From Pasteurellaceae bacterium (GTDB lineage Bacteria; Pseudomonadota; Gammaproteobacteria; Enterobacterales; Pasteurellaceae), in the NCBI GenBank assembly GCA_030527795.1, contig JAUNAB010000001.1:62001-126000 (forward strand): DNA of 64,000 nucleotides. The letters are read 5' to 3'. The position numbers were made by a program, and so were the translations under genes. Numbering within the stretch: the first letter of the stretch is position 1; the number at the start of each line of letters is the position of its first letter. A model generated the notes under the pieces. It worked only from the letters and a program-made list of their open reading frames with translations. It was not told the DNA's origin and did no database searches. Shown piece after piece: positions 28,458 to 38,849 of the stretch.

Positions 28458-29886
28458 CCTGACACAATATTGGCAAAAGTTAACTCAATCCAATAGTTTA
28501 CGTTTGCGCTTGATTTGGGTGTTATCCATTGCAGCACTTGGTATTTGGTTGATTTCTACAACATTGGCGTGGATACAAGTGCGTAAAGATGCCAATCAAA
28601 TGTTTAATGGACAGCAAATATTATTTGCATAACGTTTGGCTGCATCGGATCTGAGCCATATTCTACGCGGTTATGTTCAGAAGCAAGGGAATGAGGCATT
28701 GCCTGAGAATACTCATCAAAAGCATAAGAAAAAAGCCAAACGGAAAAAAGGTTTTGATGATGACTCATTAGCCTTTGCGGTATTTGATCGCAATGGTGAG
28801 TTGTTGATGAGTGATGGCGACCACGGGGATAATTTTATTTATCAAGAACATCAAGGATTTAGCCAATCCTATATTCGAGGTGATGATGATAAATGGCAAA
28901 TTTTTTGGTTGCCCGTTGGTGTCGGTGATGAACGTTTTACCATTGCGGTGGGGCAAGAATTGGATTATCGCAATGAACTGATTAATGGCATAGTGTTGGC
29001 TCAAATGTGGGTATGGTTGGCAAGTTTGCCTTTATTACTTGCACTCATCATCGTTATTCTCAATAAGGAATTTAAGGTGTTGGGGCGAGTTTCTAGCCAA
29101 GTCATTGATCGTTCGCCTGAAGAGAGCCGTTTGCTTGATACGCAACGGGTGCCGAGTGAAATTTTGCCGTTAGTTGAGAGTTTAAATGGCTTTTTTGAAC
29201 GTACTGCCACAATGTTATTGCGTGAACGCCGTTTTACTTCCGATGCGGCACACGAATTGAGGAGTCTGCTTGCGGCTTTACGTGTGCAAACAGAAGTGGC
29301 ACAAATGGTGAATGATAGCCAAATGCGGAATGATGCACTAGCGAATATGCTAACCAGTATAGATCGGGCAAGTCAGCTTATTGAACAGCTATTAACCCTA
29401 TCACGTTTGGATAGTATTCAACAACTTGATGATTTACAAACAATTAATTGGCCGCCATTTATTCAATCTGTGATTGGCGAACTTTATTTTAATGCTCAGA
29501 AACAAGCAATGGAAATTGCATTTATTGAGCAAGGTCAGCCGACTTTGCAACAAGGGCAAACTTTATTATTGACGCTGATGCTACGCAATATTATTGAAAA
29601 TGCGATTAAATATTGCCCTTCAGGCAGCAAAATTACCCTTTATTTAACTGCAACTCGTCTTATCGTGCAAGATAATGGTGGGGGCGTTGAAGAGCAGGAT
29701 TTGGATAAATTAGGCAACCGTTTTTATCGTCCTGCGGGGCAAAATGAAAAGGGCAGTGGATTGGGACTGTCTATTGTGCAACGTATTGCTGAGCTGCATC
29801 ATTATCAAGTGAAAATCAGCAACGGGCACAATGAATTAGGTGAGAAAGGGCTGCGGGTTGAAATTGATTTGAATACTAAAGGATAG
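28447..29886 (+). pseudogene. qseC: Sensor histidine kinase QseC, interrupted by an in-frame stop
   Basis: Residues 1-61 (first membrane helix) end at a TAA at 28630-28632. The same frame then continues for 416 residues through the periplasmic sensor, second helix, HAMP-like linker, HisKA and ATPase domains. In QseC the position is LFA-K/Q-RL, so one base change of CAA or AAA to TAA explains it. The H-box reads HELRSLLAAL, with Leu in place of the highly conserved Pro, and the N/G1 region reads DNGGGV instead of DNGPGV, which suggests further decay. A restart after the stop would lack the first helix. Confidence 0.88.
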
Positions 29887-29910
29887 GCACGTTGATTTAA
29901 AAACGAGCTA

Positions 29911-29957
29911 AAAAATGACCGCGGTTTACGAGAAAATGCTAAAACCGCGGTCAAAAT
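29911..29957. repeat. Outward-facing uptake-signal pair between qseC and prlC
   Basis: Order is TGACCGCGGTTT then AAAACCGCGGTCAAAA: the AT tracts point outwards, opposite to most pairs in the window. It can still form a stem through the CCGCGG-flanking bases, in the gap of two convergent genes. Confidence 0.65.
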
Positions 29958-29975
29958 TAGCTTAATTTTTTGAGA

Positions 29976-32012
29976 TTAGGCAATGCCCTTGTGGCGTAAT
30001 AATGCATCAAGGTTAGGTTTTCTGCCACGGAAACGTTCAAATAATACCATTGGTTCTTCGGAACCTCCACGGGTTAAGATATTGTCTAAAAAGGATTGCC
30101 CTGTAATTGGGTTGAAAATCCCCTCTTCTTCAAAACGTGAGAACGCATCGGCAGATAATACTTCAGCCCATAAATAGCTGTAGTAGCCCGCAGAATAACC
30201 GCCTGCAAAAATATGGCTAAAGCTGTGTGGTGTTCTTGCCCAATCAACCCCTTTGATCACCGCAACTTGTGCTTTCACGGCATTTAAGGTATCCAGAATT
30301 TGATTGCCATTGCCCGTTTGGAAATTGTGATGCAAACGGAAATCAAATAAGCCAAATTCAAGTTGGCGTAGCACGAACATTGCAGCTTGGAAATTTTTTG
30401 CTTTTAAGAGTTGATTAAGCTTGTCTGCAGGTAGTGGTTCACCTGTTTGATAATGCCCTGAAATGAAAGCAAGTGCTTGCGGTTCCCAACACCAGTTTTC
30501 TAAAAATTGACTTGGTAATTCCACCGCATCCCAAGGCACACCATTAATGCCTGCTACATCTCCGACTTCAATCAGCGTTAACATATGATGAATGCCGTGA
30601 CCAAATTCGTGGAACAGTGTTGTGACTTCATCGTGAGTAAACAAAGCAGGTTTATCGCCAATCGGAGCATTGAAGTTGCAGGTTAAGTAAGCAACAGGTT
30701 TTTGCAATGTGCCGTCAGGTTTACGTTTGCGACCGATACAATCGTCCATCCACGCACCACCACGTTTGTTTTCACGGGCATACAAATCTAAATAGAAACT
30801 GCCACGCAATTCATCATTGTGATCAAATAAATCAAAAAAGCGGACATCTTTATGCCAAACATCAACATCGTGACGCTCAACGGCACGAATATTGAAAATC
30901 CGTTTAATCAACTCGAACAAGCCAGAAACAACACGCTCTTCAGGGAAATAAGGTCTGAGTTCTTCATCATTAATGGAATAAAGTTTTTGCTTTTGTTTTT
31001 CGCTATAAAACGCAATATCCCAAGGAGCAAGTTCGGTTATGCCGTATTCTGTTTTGGCGAACTGATTGAGTTCGGTTAGTTCTTTTTCCCCTTGTGTTTT
31101 TGAACGTGTTGCTAAATCTTCAAGGAAATTTAACACTTGCAATGGATTTTCTGCCATTTTTGTCGCAAGGGAAAGTTCGGTATAGGTTGTAAAGCCGAGT
31201 AGTTGAGCCAGTTCAACACGTAAGGTCAGGATTTCTTCCATTATTGCACTATTATCCCATTTTCCCGCATTTGGACCTTGATCTGACGCACGAGTAGCAA
31301 AGGCACGATACATTTCTTCACGCAATTCACGGTTTTCACAATAGGTTAAAACGGGCAAATAGCTTGGAAATTCAAGCGTAAAACGATAACCTTCAAGCTC
31401 TTTGCTTTGTGCCGATAATGCCGCCGCTTGCAATGCACTTTCAGGTAAACCTTTGAGCTGTGTCACATCGGTAATCACTTTTTCCCAACCCATTGTAGCG
31501 TCTAAGACGTTATTGCTAAATTGTGAGCTAAGTTCAGATAAGCGTGCAACAATTTCACCATAGCGTTTTTGCTGCTGTGATGGGAGAGAAATGCCCGATA
31601 ATTCAAAATCGCGTAAACTGTTAGTAATCGCTTTTTGTTGAGCAATATCATATTGTGCAAATTGTGGTGAATTTTTTAACTGCAAATAGGCATTATATAG
31701 CCCTTGATGTTGACCAACCCAAGTGCCGTATTCAGATAATAATGGCAAGCAAGCTTGATAGGCTTTACGTAATTCAGGGCTATTTTTTACCGCATTTAAA
31801 TGAGCAACGGGCGACCAAGCTTTGCTAAGACGATCATTGACGGCTGATAAGGGTTGGCAAAAATTTTCCCAAGTCAATTCGTCTTGTTGTAAGAGCTGTT
31901 CGGTGATGGTGCGACAATCTTGGATTAATTGCGTAATGGCAGGTTGAATATGTTGTGCTTCAATGCGTGAAAAAGGGGGTAAATCAAATGGCTGTAATAA
32001 TGGATTTGTCAT
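29976..32012 (-). CDS. prlC: Oligopeptidase A
   Basis: 678 residues from the ATG at 32012, which has GAAGGA upstream and gives the usual start MTNPLLQPFDLPPFS; an upstream in-frame ATG at 32102 is unlikely. The M3 zinc metallopeptidase motif HEFGH is at 468-472. It is a cytoplasmic peptidase that degrades signal peptides and other short peptides. It stands alone, separated from hemH by an uptake-signal pair. Confidence 0.96.
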   Translation of the reverse strand: MTNPLLQPFDLPPFSRIEAQHIQPAITQLIQDCRTITEQLLQQDELTWENFCQPLSAVNDRLSKAWSPVAHLNAVKNSPELRKAYQACLPLLSEYGTWVGQHQGLYNAYLQLKNSPQFAQYDIAQQKAITNSLRDFELSGISLPSQQQKRYGEIVARLSELSSQFSNNVLDATMGWEKVITDVTQLKGLPESALQAAALSAQSKELEGYRFTLEFPSYLPVLTYCENRELREEMYRAFATRASDQGPNAGKWDNSAIMEEILTLRVELAQLLGFTTYTELSLATKMAENPLQVLNFLEDLATRSKTQGEKELTELNQFAKTEYGITELAPWDIAFYSEKQKQKLYSINDEELRPYFPEERVVSGLFELIKRIFNIRAVERHDVDVWHKDVRFFDLFDHNDELRGSFYLDLYARENKRGGAWMDDCIGRKRKPDGTLQKPVAYLTCNFNAPIGDKPALFTHDEVTTLFHEFGHGIHHMLTLIEVGDVAGINGVPWDAVELPSQFLENWCWEPQALAFISGHYQTGEPLPADKLNQLLKAKNFQAAMFVLRQLEFGLFDFRLHHNFQTGNGNQILDTLNAVKAQVAVIKGVDWARTPHSFSHIFAGGYSAGYYSYLWAEVLSADAFSRFEEEGIFNPITGQSFLDNILTRGGSEEPMVLFERFRGRKPNLDALLRHKGIA

Positions 32013-32101
32013 ATTTTTTCCTTCGTTAATGATTATGCTTACTATAATCGGGGCGTATTCTACAAAATCAAGGATGAAATGGAAATGGTCTTTTCTACTC
32101 A

Positions 32102-32144
32102 ATATCGCGGTCTAAAAAACGAATGGATTTTTGACCGCGGTTTA
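32102..32144. terminator. Inverted uptake-signal pair after hemH
   Basis: ATCGCGGTCTAAAAA facing TTTTTGACCGCGGTTTA, ending at the hemH stop. The left core is degenerate (TCGCGG). Confidence 0.65.
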
Positions 32145-33116
32145 TTAGATTTGAGTGCGAGCGAGAATAAGCTGAGCCATCATTTGTATATGATCAGGGC
32201 TAGCATTTAACGCAGGAATGTATTGAAACATTCGACCGCCGTGATTAATAAAATAATCGCGATTTTCAATGCCAATTTCTTCTAAGGTTTCAATACAATC
32301 AGCGGAAAAGCCTGGACAGATAACCGCAATTTGCCGAATATCTTGTTGTGCAGCTTGTTGCATAAATTCATTGGTGTAAGGTTGTAGCCATTCTTCTTTC
32401 CCGAAACGCGATTGAAATGTCACCGTCCATTGTTTGTCGGTCAACTCTAGCTTGTCTGCTACGGCTTGTGCGGTTTGAATACAATGTTGACGATAAAAAT
32501 CCCCTTCTTGTTCATAGCGTACGGGAATGCCGTGAAAAGAGAAAAGTAAAAACTCATCGGTTTTCAAGCGTTCTTGTATGCTATTGGCGAGTGCTTGAAT
32601 GTAATGGGAATCAAGATGATAAGAATGGATAAAATCAAAGGGTAATATTGCACGTTGATTTTTGAGTGCGTGAGCGAACGCATCAAAAACTGCCCCCGTG
32701 GTTGTGCTACTGTATTGAGGATATAGGGGCAGCACAATAATTTTTTCCACTTGTTTTGCCTGTAAATTGTCAATCGCAGATTGCATTGATGGACTGCCGT
32801 AGGTCATTCCCAATTCAACGATAAATTCATCAGATTGTGTGTCTAAATATTGTTGCAAGGCTTGCTGTTGTTGACGGCTAATTGCAAGCAATGGTGAACC
32901 TTGCTCAGTCCAAACTTGCTGATAAACTTTCGCCACGCGCTGAGAACGGCGGGGTAAAATTAGCAAGTTAAGGATGGGTTGCCAACGCCAATCGGGGAGA
33001 TCTACTACTCGTGGATCACTAAGAAATTGTTTTAAATAACGGCGCACCGCATTTGGCTGGGGTTCATCGGGCGTTCCGAGATTAGCTAACAGCACGCCAA
33101 TTTTTTGTTTTTTCAT
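32145..33116 (-). CDS. hemH: Ferrochelatase
   Basis: 323 residues. [24 protein letters not shown] is the family start; [13 protein letters not shown] holds the catalytic histidine and [15 protein letters not shown] the conserved glutamate region. It inserts iron into protoporphyrin IX, the last step of haem synthesis. It follows the thioesterase gene by 8 bases, likely one transcript. Confidence 0.96.
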   Translation of the reverse strand: MKKQKIGVLLANLGTPDEPQPNAVRRYLKQFLSDPRVVDLPDWRWQPILNLLILPRRSQRVAKVYQQVWTEQGSPLLAISRQQQQALQQYLDTQSDEFIVELGMTYGSPSMQSAIDNLQAKQVEKIIVLPLYPQYSSTTTGAVFDAFAHALKNQRAILPFDFIHSYHLDSHYIQALANSIQERLKTDEFLLFSFHGIPVRYEQEGDFYRQHCIQTAQAVADKLELTDKQWTVTFQSRFGKEEWLQPYTNEFMQQAAQQDIRQIAVICPGFSADCIETLEEIGIENRDYFINHGGRMFQYIPALNASPDHIQMMAQLILARTQI

Positions 33117-33124
33117 TGGAGTTT

Positions 33125-33565
33125 TTATTTAGGTTGTTCAATATTGATACTTGAGACCGTTAAACGAGCTGAACAAGAAAGCTCGCCACTTGGATCGCAA
33201 ATGTTTATTTGCCAAACTTGTAAGCGATTGCCGATGCGTAGCGGTGTGGTTGTTGCGATCACGTGATCATATTGCTGTGACATCGCTGGGCGTAAATGGC
33301 TTGCATTGAGTTCCACACCAACTACGGCTCGACCTTCTGGAACTGCTAAAAATCCTGCTAATGAGCCAAGGGTTTCGGCTAATGCCCCTGAAATGCCCCC
33401 GTGTAATGCACCGAAAGGTTGAATCGTGCGTTGATTTAATGGCATTGTTGCCACGATATAATCATCGCCTAGTTCAGTGATACGAATGCCAAGAAATTCG
33501 CTCGCCGTATTGGCAAAAAGTTGGTTAAGTTCAGGTATTGTAAAAGTTTTTTCCCAGATTTTCAT
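33125..33565 (-). CDS. menI: Hotdog-fold acyl-CoA thioesterase, MenI/YdiI type
   Basis: 146 residues with the PaaI-like hotdog motif [20 protein letters not shown], in which the glutamate is the catalytic base. It resembles E. coli YdiI (MenI), which hydrolyses 1,4-dihydroxy-2-naphthoyl-CoA in menaquinone synthesis. EntH-like activity on aryl-CoA esters is the alternative. Upstream of hemH in a two-gene unit. Confidence 0.88.
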   Translation of the reverse strand: MKIWEKTFTIPELNQLFANTASEFLGIRITELGDDYIVATMPLNQRTIQPFGALHGGISGALAETLGSLAGFLAVPEGRAVVGVELNASHLRPAMSQQYDHVIATTTPLRIGNRLQVWQINICDPSGELSCSARLTVSSINIEQPK

Positions 33566-33644
33566 TATGGTTTTTTATATTAATCTAATAGTTAAGCGTT
33601 TTTGAATATAAAATAGAGGTAATATTGTTACCCCTATGTTATTG

Positions 33645-34355
33645 TTAATAACTTGAATTAATCAGCACTTCTTCGCCATAGCCCCCTGCTTGCGGGAATG
33701 GCGTATAGGTTGAGCTTGAGGTTCTCAACACACGGATTCCGCGGATGCCAGCTTCTTGTGCCGCTAAAATATCGTCATCGCTATCGCCATAATGTAATTT
33801 AACGTGGTGTTTAATAATGGATTCTGTTTTACTAAATTTTGCTTTTCGCGGTACATCGCCAGTATATTCAATCGGTTGCATATTTTTAATGCCCAACGCT
33901 TTTTGCATAATCGCTGTGGTTTGATCTTCTTTACCCGCGGTCCGTCCTGTAATTAAAAATACCTGATCGCCACGTTCTTGATGCATTTTAATTAATGCTT
34001 TAGCGGATTCTTTTGGAATGGAGTATTTATCGCAACCAGCCCCTAACTCGTCCCAGAATGCTTGATTGTGTAAATAATCATTGCTATTTGGTGAGTATTT
34101 TTGTTGCCCGTAGTAGAAACAAGCACTTGTTGATGCAAGGGTATCATCAATATCAAAACTGACATTCATTGGTGGCTCATTTTTTAGGCTTTCTTTGATT
34201 TGTTCAACGGATACCCAGTGAATAGGCAATTGTTGCTGTTCTGCTTGGCGAACATTGTAACCTTCTTGTGTATAAGGCACTTTGGGCGTTGTTGCTTGGC
34301 TGGAAAAAGCAACAAATGCACTTAATAGGGTGATTGATGTGGTGAATAATTTCAT
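33645..34355 (-). CDS. aphA: Class B acid phosphatase AphA
   Basis: 236 residues. A signal peptide (about 1-21), then the HAD-family motif FDIDDTLASTS with the nucleophile aspartate, LITGRT with motif II threonine, and HYGDSDDDI with motif IV aspartates. It is a periplasmic, magnesium-dependent phosphomonoesterase, in Pasteurellaceae linked to recovery of nucleosides and NMN-derived cofactors. Confidence 0.94.
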   Translation of the reverse strand: MKLFTTSITLLSAFVAFSSQATTPKVPYTQEGYNVRQAEQQQLPIHWVSVEQIKESLKNEPPMNVSFDIDDTLASTSACFYYGQQKYSPNSNDYLHNQAFWDELGAGCDKYSIPKESAKALIKMHQERGDQVFLITGRTAGKEDQTTAIMQKALGIKNMQPIEYTGDVPRKAKFSKTESIIKHHVKLHYGDSDDDILAAQEAGIRGIRVLRTSSSTYTPFPQAGGYGEEVLINSSY

Positions 34356-34393
34356 TCATAGTCTCCTTTGGTTAATGTCAAAATGACAGCTAA

Positions 34394-37300
34394 TTATACT
34401 GATTTTAGCAAGCTAAGAATAGCTTGAATTGGATGTTTTGGTTTCCATTTTTCAAATCGGTTGACTTGACTACGGCAAGAATAACCCGTCGCTAAACAAT
34501 AATCGGGATCTTTGTCAGCTATTTTTTTCGCCCAAGAGGAATCATAAATTTCGCGTGACATTGTTTGATTTTGTACTTCGTGTCCAAAGACACCCGCCAT
34601 TCCACAACAACCCACTTTTTCAACAATAAGCTGTTGACCAAATAAAGCAAATAAATGTTGCCATTCTTTTGGGCTATTTGGTAACGCACTGGATTCCGTA
34701 CAATGGGGAAATAAATGCCATTGTTTCGGGCTAAAACCGCGGTCAAAAATTCCTTTGTTTTTTAAGTCGGTTTCTGCAAATTGTTGAGTGAGCCATTCGT
34801 GTGCGGTAAGAACAGTAAATTCACCCCGTTGATGTTGCAAAAATTCTTGATATTCATCTCGATAGCTTAAAACAATCGCAGGATCGACCCCAACTAATGG
34901 CACGCCCAGTTGAGCAAGGCGATTTAAAAAATCGGCTTGGTTCTGTGCAGTTTTGGCAAAACGCTGTAAAAAACCTTTGATATGCATTACCTTACCATTT
35001 GGTTTGAACGGCAATAAAATAGGGTTAAATCCTAATTTTTGACAAAGTGCAACAAAGTCAGCCACCACCTTCGCATCATAAAATGAGGTATAGGGATCTT
35101 GCACGATAAAGAGCATCATTTTTTTATCTTGTTCCGTCAGCTGTTCCAGTTGGGCTAAAGTTTTGCCTTGATAGCCGATTTCCACTAATTGCTGTTGCAG
35201 ATTTGGGCTAGATAAAAGCGGTAAATCTGTCATTCCTAAGGTTTTTTCAACGATTTTTTGTGTAATTGCTGCTCGTGTAAAGAAATTAAAAAACTTCGCT
35301 TGCTTTGTCATATAAGGGGCAGCAATTTCTAAATTTGCGACCACATAATCTTTCGCGGGGCGTAAGTAACGACTATGATAAAAATGAAAAAACTTAGCTC
35401 GAAAACTTGGCACATCAATTTTTATCGGGCATTGGCTTGCACAAGCTTTACAAGCAAGACAGGTATCCATCGCTTGTTTCACTTCGTGTGAAAAATCATA
35501 TTCGTGTTTTTTAGACCAAGAATGGCGTATTTTAGCCATTAAATCGGTAATTTTTACAGTTGAATGGCGGAAATCCAGTTGTTCTGGCGTCACGTTCTCG
35601 TTGGCGAGAAGACGAAGCCATTCACGTATCATCGCTGCTCGCCCTTTTGGTGAATATAGGCGATTGCGACTGACTTTCATTGATGGACACATAATACTGT
35701 GCTGATCAAAGTTAAAGCATAAGCCGTTACCATTACAATTCATCGCTCCACGAAATTCTTCACGCATTTGGATTGGTATTTGGCGATCGTTATCTGCTCG
35801 CATTGGCGATAAAATAGAATAAAGTTGTTGTTCACTCTCAAGAGGCATACAAATTTTCCCTGGATTTAAACGGTTGAGTGGATCAAATAAAAACTTAATG
35901 TAACGCAATTCACGCCATAATTCCGGCGTGAAAAATTTTTCACCATAATGAGAACGCATTCCCTTTCCGTGTTCGCCCCAAATCAATCCGCCGTATTTTT
36001 TAGTGAGATCAGCAACCTGATCGGAAATTTGCTGAAATAATTTTACTTGAGTAAGATCAGTTAGATCTAATGCTGGGCGAACGTGTAATACCCCCGCATC
36101 AACGTGTCCAAACATACCATATTGCAGTTGATGGCGATCTAAAATCGCCCGAAACTCACTAATATAATCTGCAAGGTTTTCAGGGGGAACACAGGTATCT
36201 TCTACAAAGGGAATTGGTTTTGCTGCTCCTTTGGCGTTGCCAAGTAATCCGACCGCTTTTTTACGCATTGCATAAATGCGTTCAATGGAAGGCAAGTCAG
36301 AGCAGAGTTGATAACCAATAATATTGTCTTCTCCGCGGTCAATTTTTTCTGCTAATTGCTCGCAAAGTGCATTGACTTGTTTTTTTATTAAATGCGGATC
36401 ATTGCTTGCATACTCAACGATATTTAAGCCTAAAATGGGTTGAGAGGGATCTTCTGTCAGCAATTCTTTTACCGAGTGCCAAATAATGTCTTCTTTGGCA
36501 AGATTAAGCACGGTTGAATCAATGGTTTCTACTGATAATGCTTGTGCCTGCACCATAAAGGGCGCATTACGTAACGCTGAGTCAAACGAGCGGTATTTAA
36601 CATTGATTAAGGTGCGATATTGTGGAATTGGGGTGAGATCAAGGGTCGCTTCGCAGATAAAGGCAAGCGAGCCTTCTGAACCTGTAAGAATTCGGGTGAG
36701 ATTAAATTCCGTTTCATCAGTATTAAAGACATTTTTTAAATCATAGCCTGTGAGAAAACGATTGAGTTGAGGCAAGTCCTGCAAAATGGCTTGCCGATTT
36801 TGTTGGCATCGTTCAAATATACGTTGGTGAAGCTCTCTAGCTTTACTACTCCAATTTAGCCCGTTATCATCAGAAAAAACGTCGCGATTTTTGACCGCGG
36901 TCGTGGTAAGAATTTTGCCATCGATCAGTACTGCTTTAACTCCTAAAACGTGATCTGAGGTTTTCCCATATTGTAATGAGCCTTGCCCCGATGCATCGGT
37001 ATTAATCATTCCCCCTAAGGTAGCACGGTTACTGGTGGATAATTCGGGTGCGAAAAACAGACCATAAGGTTTTAAATATTGATTGAGTTGATCTTTTACT
37101 ACGCCAGCTTGGACACGCACCCAACGTTGCTCAACATTGAGTTCTAAAATGCCAGTCATATAGCGTGATAAATCCACAATAATATTATGATTAATGGCTT
37201 GCCCGTTAGTTCCTGTTCCGCCACCACGTGGGGTGAATGTGAGTTGTTGATAGTTTTCTCTTTGTGCTAATTTCGTTAATCTCACGACATCGGCGACAGA

Positions 37301-37483
37301 TTTGGGAAATAAAATTGCCTGAGGTAATTGTTGATAAACACTATTATCCGTTGCAAGACTCAAACGATCCGCATAATGAGAAGCGATATCGCCTTCAAAA
37401 GACTGTTTTTCAAGATCTTTTAGATAATCAGCTACAATGGGATCAAGTTGGGGGATATGGTGTAAACGGGGCAACATAGGCAA
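34394..37483 (-). CDS. ydiJ: FAD-linked and Fe-S oxidoreductase YdiJ (D-2-hydroxyglutarate dehydrogenase type)
   Basis: 1029 residues. The N-terminal FAD-binding type 4 domain has TFTPRGGGTGTNGQ and GGMINTDASGQGS, the FAD-oxidase C-terminal domain follows (GHVDAGVLHVRP), then CNGNGLC and the 4Fe-4S motif CLACKACASQCP (about 670-685), then a CCG-type domain with HCTES and GCCGMAG. It is a soluble or membrane-associated oxidase of 2-hydroxy acids. The start ATG is at 37483, with an alternative two codons later. Confidence 0.93.
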   Translation of the reverse strand: MPMLPRLHHIPQLDPIVADYLKDLEKQSFEGDIASHYADRLSLATDNSVYQQLPQAILFPKSVADVVRLTKLAQRENYQQLTFTPRGGGTGTNGQAINHNIIVDLSRYMTGILELNVEQRWVRVQAGVVKDQLNQYLKPYGLFFAPELSTSNRATLGGMINTDASGQGSLQYGKTSDHVLGVKAVLIDGKILTTTAVKNRDVFSDDNGLNWSSKARELHQRIFERCQQNRQAILQDLPQLNRFLTGYDLKNVFNTDETEFNLTRILTGSEGSLAFICEATLDLTPIPQYRTLINVKYRSFDSALRNAPFMVQAQALSVETIDSTVLNLAKEDIIWHSVKELLTEDPSQPILGLNIVEYASNDPHLIKKQVNALCEQLAEKIDRGEDNIIGYQLCSDLPSIERIYAMRKKAVGLLGNAKGAAKPIPFVEDTCVPPENLADYISEFRAILDRHQLQYGMFGHVDAGVLHVRPALDLTDLTQVKLFQQISDQVADLTKKYGGLIWGEHGKGMRSHYGEKFFTPELWRELRYIKFLFDPLNRLNPGKICMPLESEQQLYSILSPMRADNDRQIPIQMREEFRGAMNCNGNGLCFNFDQHSIMCPSMKVSRNRLYSPKGRAAMIREWLRLLANENVTPEQLDFRHSTVKITDLMAKIRHSWSKKHEYDFSHEVKQAMDTCLACKACASQCPIKIDVPSFRAKFFHFYHSRYLRPAKDYVVANLEIAAPYMTKQAKFFNFFTRAAITQKIVEKTLGMTDLPLLSSPNLQQQLVEIGYQGKTLAQLEQLTEQDKKMMLFIVQDPYTSFYDAKVVADFVALCQKLGFNPILLPFKPNGKVMHIKGFLQRFAKTAQNQADFLNRLAQLGVPLVGVDPAIVLSYRDEYQEFLQHQRGEFTVLTAHEWLTQQFAETDLKNKGIFDRGFSPKQWHLFPHCTESSALPNSPKEWQHLFALFGQQLIVEKVGCCGMAGVFGHEVQNQTMSREIYDSSWAKKIADKDPDYCLATGYSCRSQVNRFEKWKPKHPIQAILSLLKSV

Positions 37484-37559
37484 TCACTCAAAACAGTTAA
37501 AATCAAATAATAAACAAAATAAAGAATTGCACTTGATTCTAGCATAGTTTTTGTAGAAA

Positions 37560-37595
37560 AAAACACCCATTTTGTGATGAACAAAATGGGTGTGA
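37560..37595 (-). terminator. Terminator of potD
   Basis: 13-bp perfect stem ACACCCATTTTGT / ACAAAATGGGTGT (37563-37575 and 37581-37593) with a GATGA loop; on the minus strand a T-run follows. Confidence 0.9.
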
Positions 37596-37615
37596 TAGTT
37601 ATTAGTTTGCTAGGT

Positions 37616-38710
37616 TTATTTTGCAGCTTTTAACTCTTGATAATATTTTTCATAGATTTCACCTGCATCACCCACATCTGCTTGCCAGTAGCTTTTTTGT
37701 AGAATTTCAGCTGGTGGATAGATTGATGGATCTTCAGTGATTTCTTTTGGCAACACTTCTTTCGCTTTTAAGTTTGAAGTTGGGTAACCAATTGCTAACG
37801 TTAATTTCTCTGCGGTTTTTGCGCCTAATAGGTAGTTAATGAGTTTATGCGCACCATCAGGGTTTTTAGAAGTTGATGGGATAGCAAGATTATCTACCCA
37901 AAGTACAGGACCTTCTTTCGGATAAATCATATCAATTACACCTGGTTGCTCTTTTTTAGCAATACGCACAGAACCATTCCATAATTGTCCTAGCTCAACT
38001 TCGCCAGAAATGAAAGAGTTTGCTGGATTATCAGAGGTAAATGATAAAACATTTGGACGAAGTTTTAATAACTCTTCGTAGGCTTGTTTAATGATCGCAG
38101 GATCGGTAGTATTTGGATCTTGACCTAATTTTAACAGAGCAATATTAAAGACTTCACGAGCATCATCAAGTAATTGTACTTTATTTACATACTCAGGCTT
38201 CCAAAAATCGCCCCAAGATGAAAAGTCGCTTGCTTTATAGGTTTTCGTGTTAAAGGCAATCCCTGGTGCGCCTAATAATTGTGGTAATGAGTATTTATTA
38301 CCTTTATCATAAGACTTGTCTAACCAATCAGGATCAAGTTCTTTAATAACAGGAAGTTTACTGTGATCAAGCGGCATCAACATTCCTTCACGAGCCATTT
38401 TGGATACAAAATAGTTAGAAGGCGCAATGACATCATAGCCGCCATCTTTACCTTGAGTCTTCATTTTTGCATACATTGTTTCATTTGATTCAAGACTAGA
38501 AACAATGACTTTAATACCTGTTTCTTTGGTAAATTCATCAAGTAACCCATCTGGAACATATTCTGTCCAAGTATAAAGGTACACAGTATCGTTTGTTTTT
38601 GCAGCTTCCGGTGCTTTAGTTGCAGAAGTCTCTGCTGCTTTGTTGTTATCACAACCAGTCAATGTAGCAGCAATGATACCTACTGCGAAAAGACCTGCTA
38701 ATTTTTTCAT
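37616..38710 (-). CDS. potD: Spermidine/putrescine-binding lipoprotein PotD
   Basis: 364 residues. A lipobox LTGC puts the lipidated cysteine at residue 20, so unlike the soluble E. coli PotD it is membrane-anchored. The mature part is a type I periplasmic polyamine-binding fold (YLYTWTEYVPDGLLDEFTKETG, FTSDNPANSFISGEVELGQLWNG). It delivers polyamines to PotBC. It lies 139 bases after potC, behind a hairpin that may set its expression relative to potABC. Confidence 0.93.
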   Translation of the reverse strand: MKKLAGLFAVGIIAATLTGCDNNKAAETSATKAPEAAKTNDTVYLYTWTEYVPDGLLDEFTKETGIKVIVSSLESNETMYAKMKTQGKDGGYDVIAPSNYFVSKMAREGMLMPLDHSKLPVIKELDPDWLDKSYDKGNKYSLPQLLGAPGIAFNTKTYKASDFSSWGDFWKPEYVNKVQLLDDAREVFNIALLKLGQDPNTTDPAIIKQAYEELLKLRPNVLSFTSDNPANSFISGEVELGQLWNGSVRIAKKEQPGVIDMIYPKEGPVLWVDNLAIPSTSKNPDGAHKLINYLLGAKTAEKLTLAIGYPTSNLKAKEVLPKEITEDPSIYPPAEILQKSYWQADVGDAGEIYEKYYQELKAAK

Positions 38711-38770
38711 TGAAAAAATCTCCTGTTAAGAATGGTAAAAAAATTGTTTTTCAATTCATTGAAAAACATA

Positions 38771-38810
38771 AAAAAACGCCTGATTTCCAAGAGTGAAAAA
38801 TCAGGCGTAT
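38771..38810 (-). terminator. Attenuator-like hairpin between potC and potD
   Basis: 11-bp stem ACGCCTGATTT / AAATCAGGCGT (38776-38786 and 38798-38808), followed on the minus strand by a T-run. As potD is the next gene and lacks an evident own promoter, this is probably a partial terminator, or the boundary before a separate potD promoter. Confidence 0.75.
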
Positions 38811-38849
38811 TGTATTGTTAATTCTCCACTTTGTGAAGTAATTTATCCA

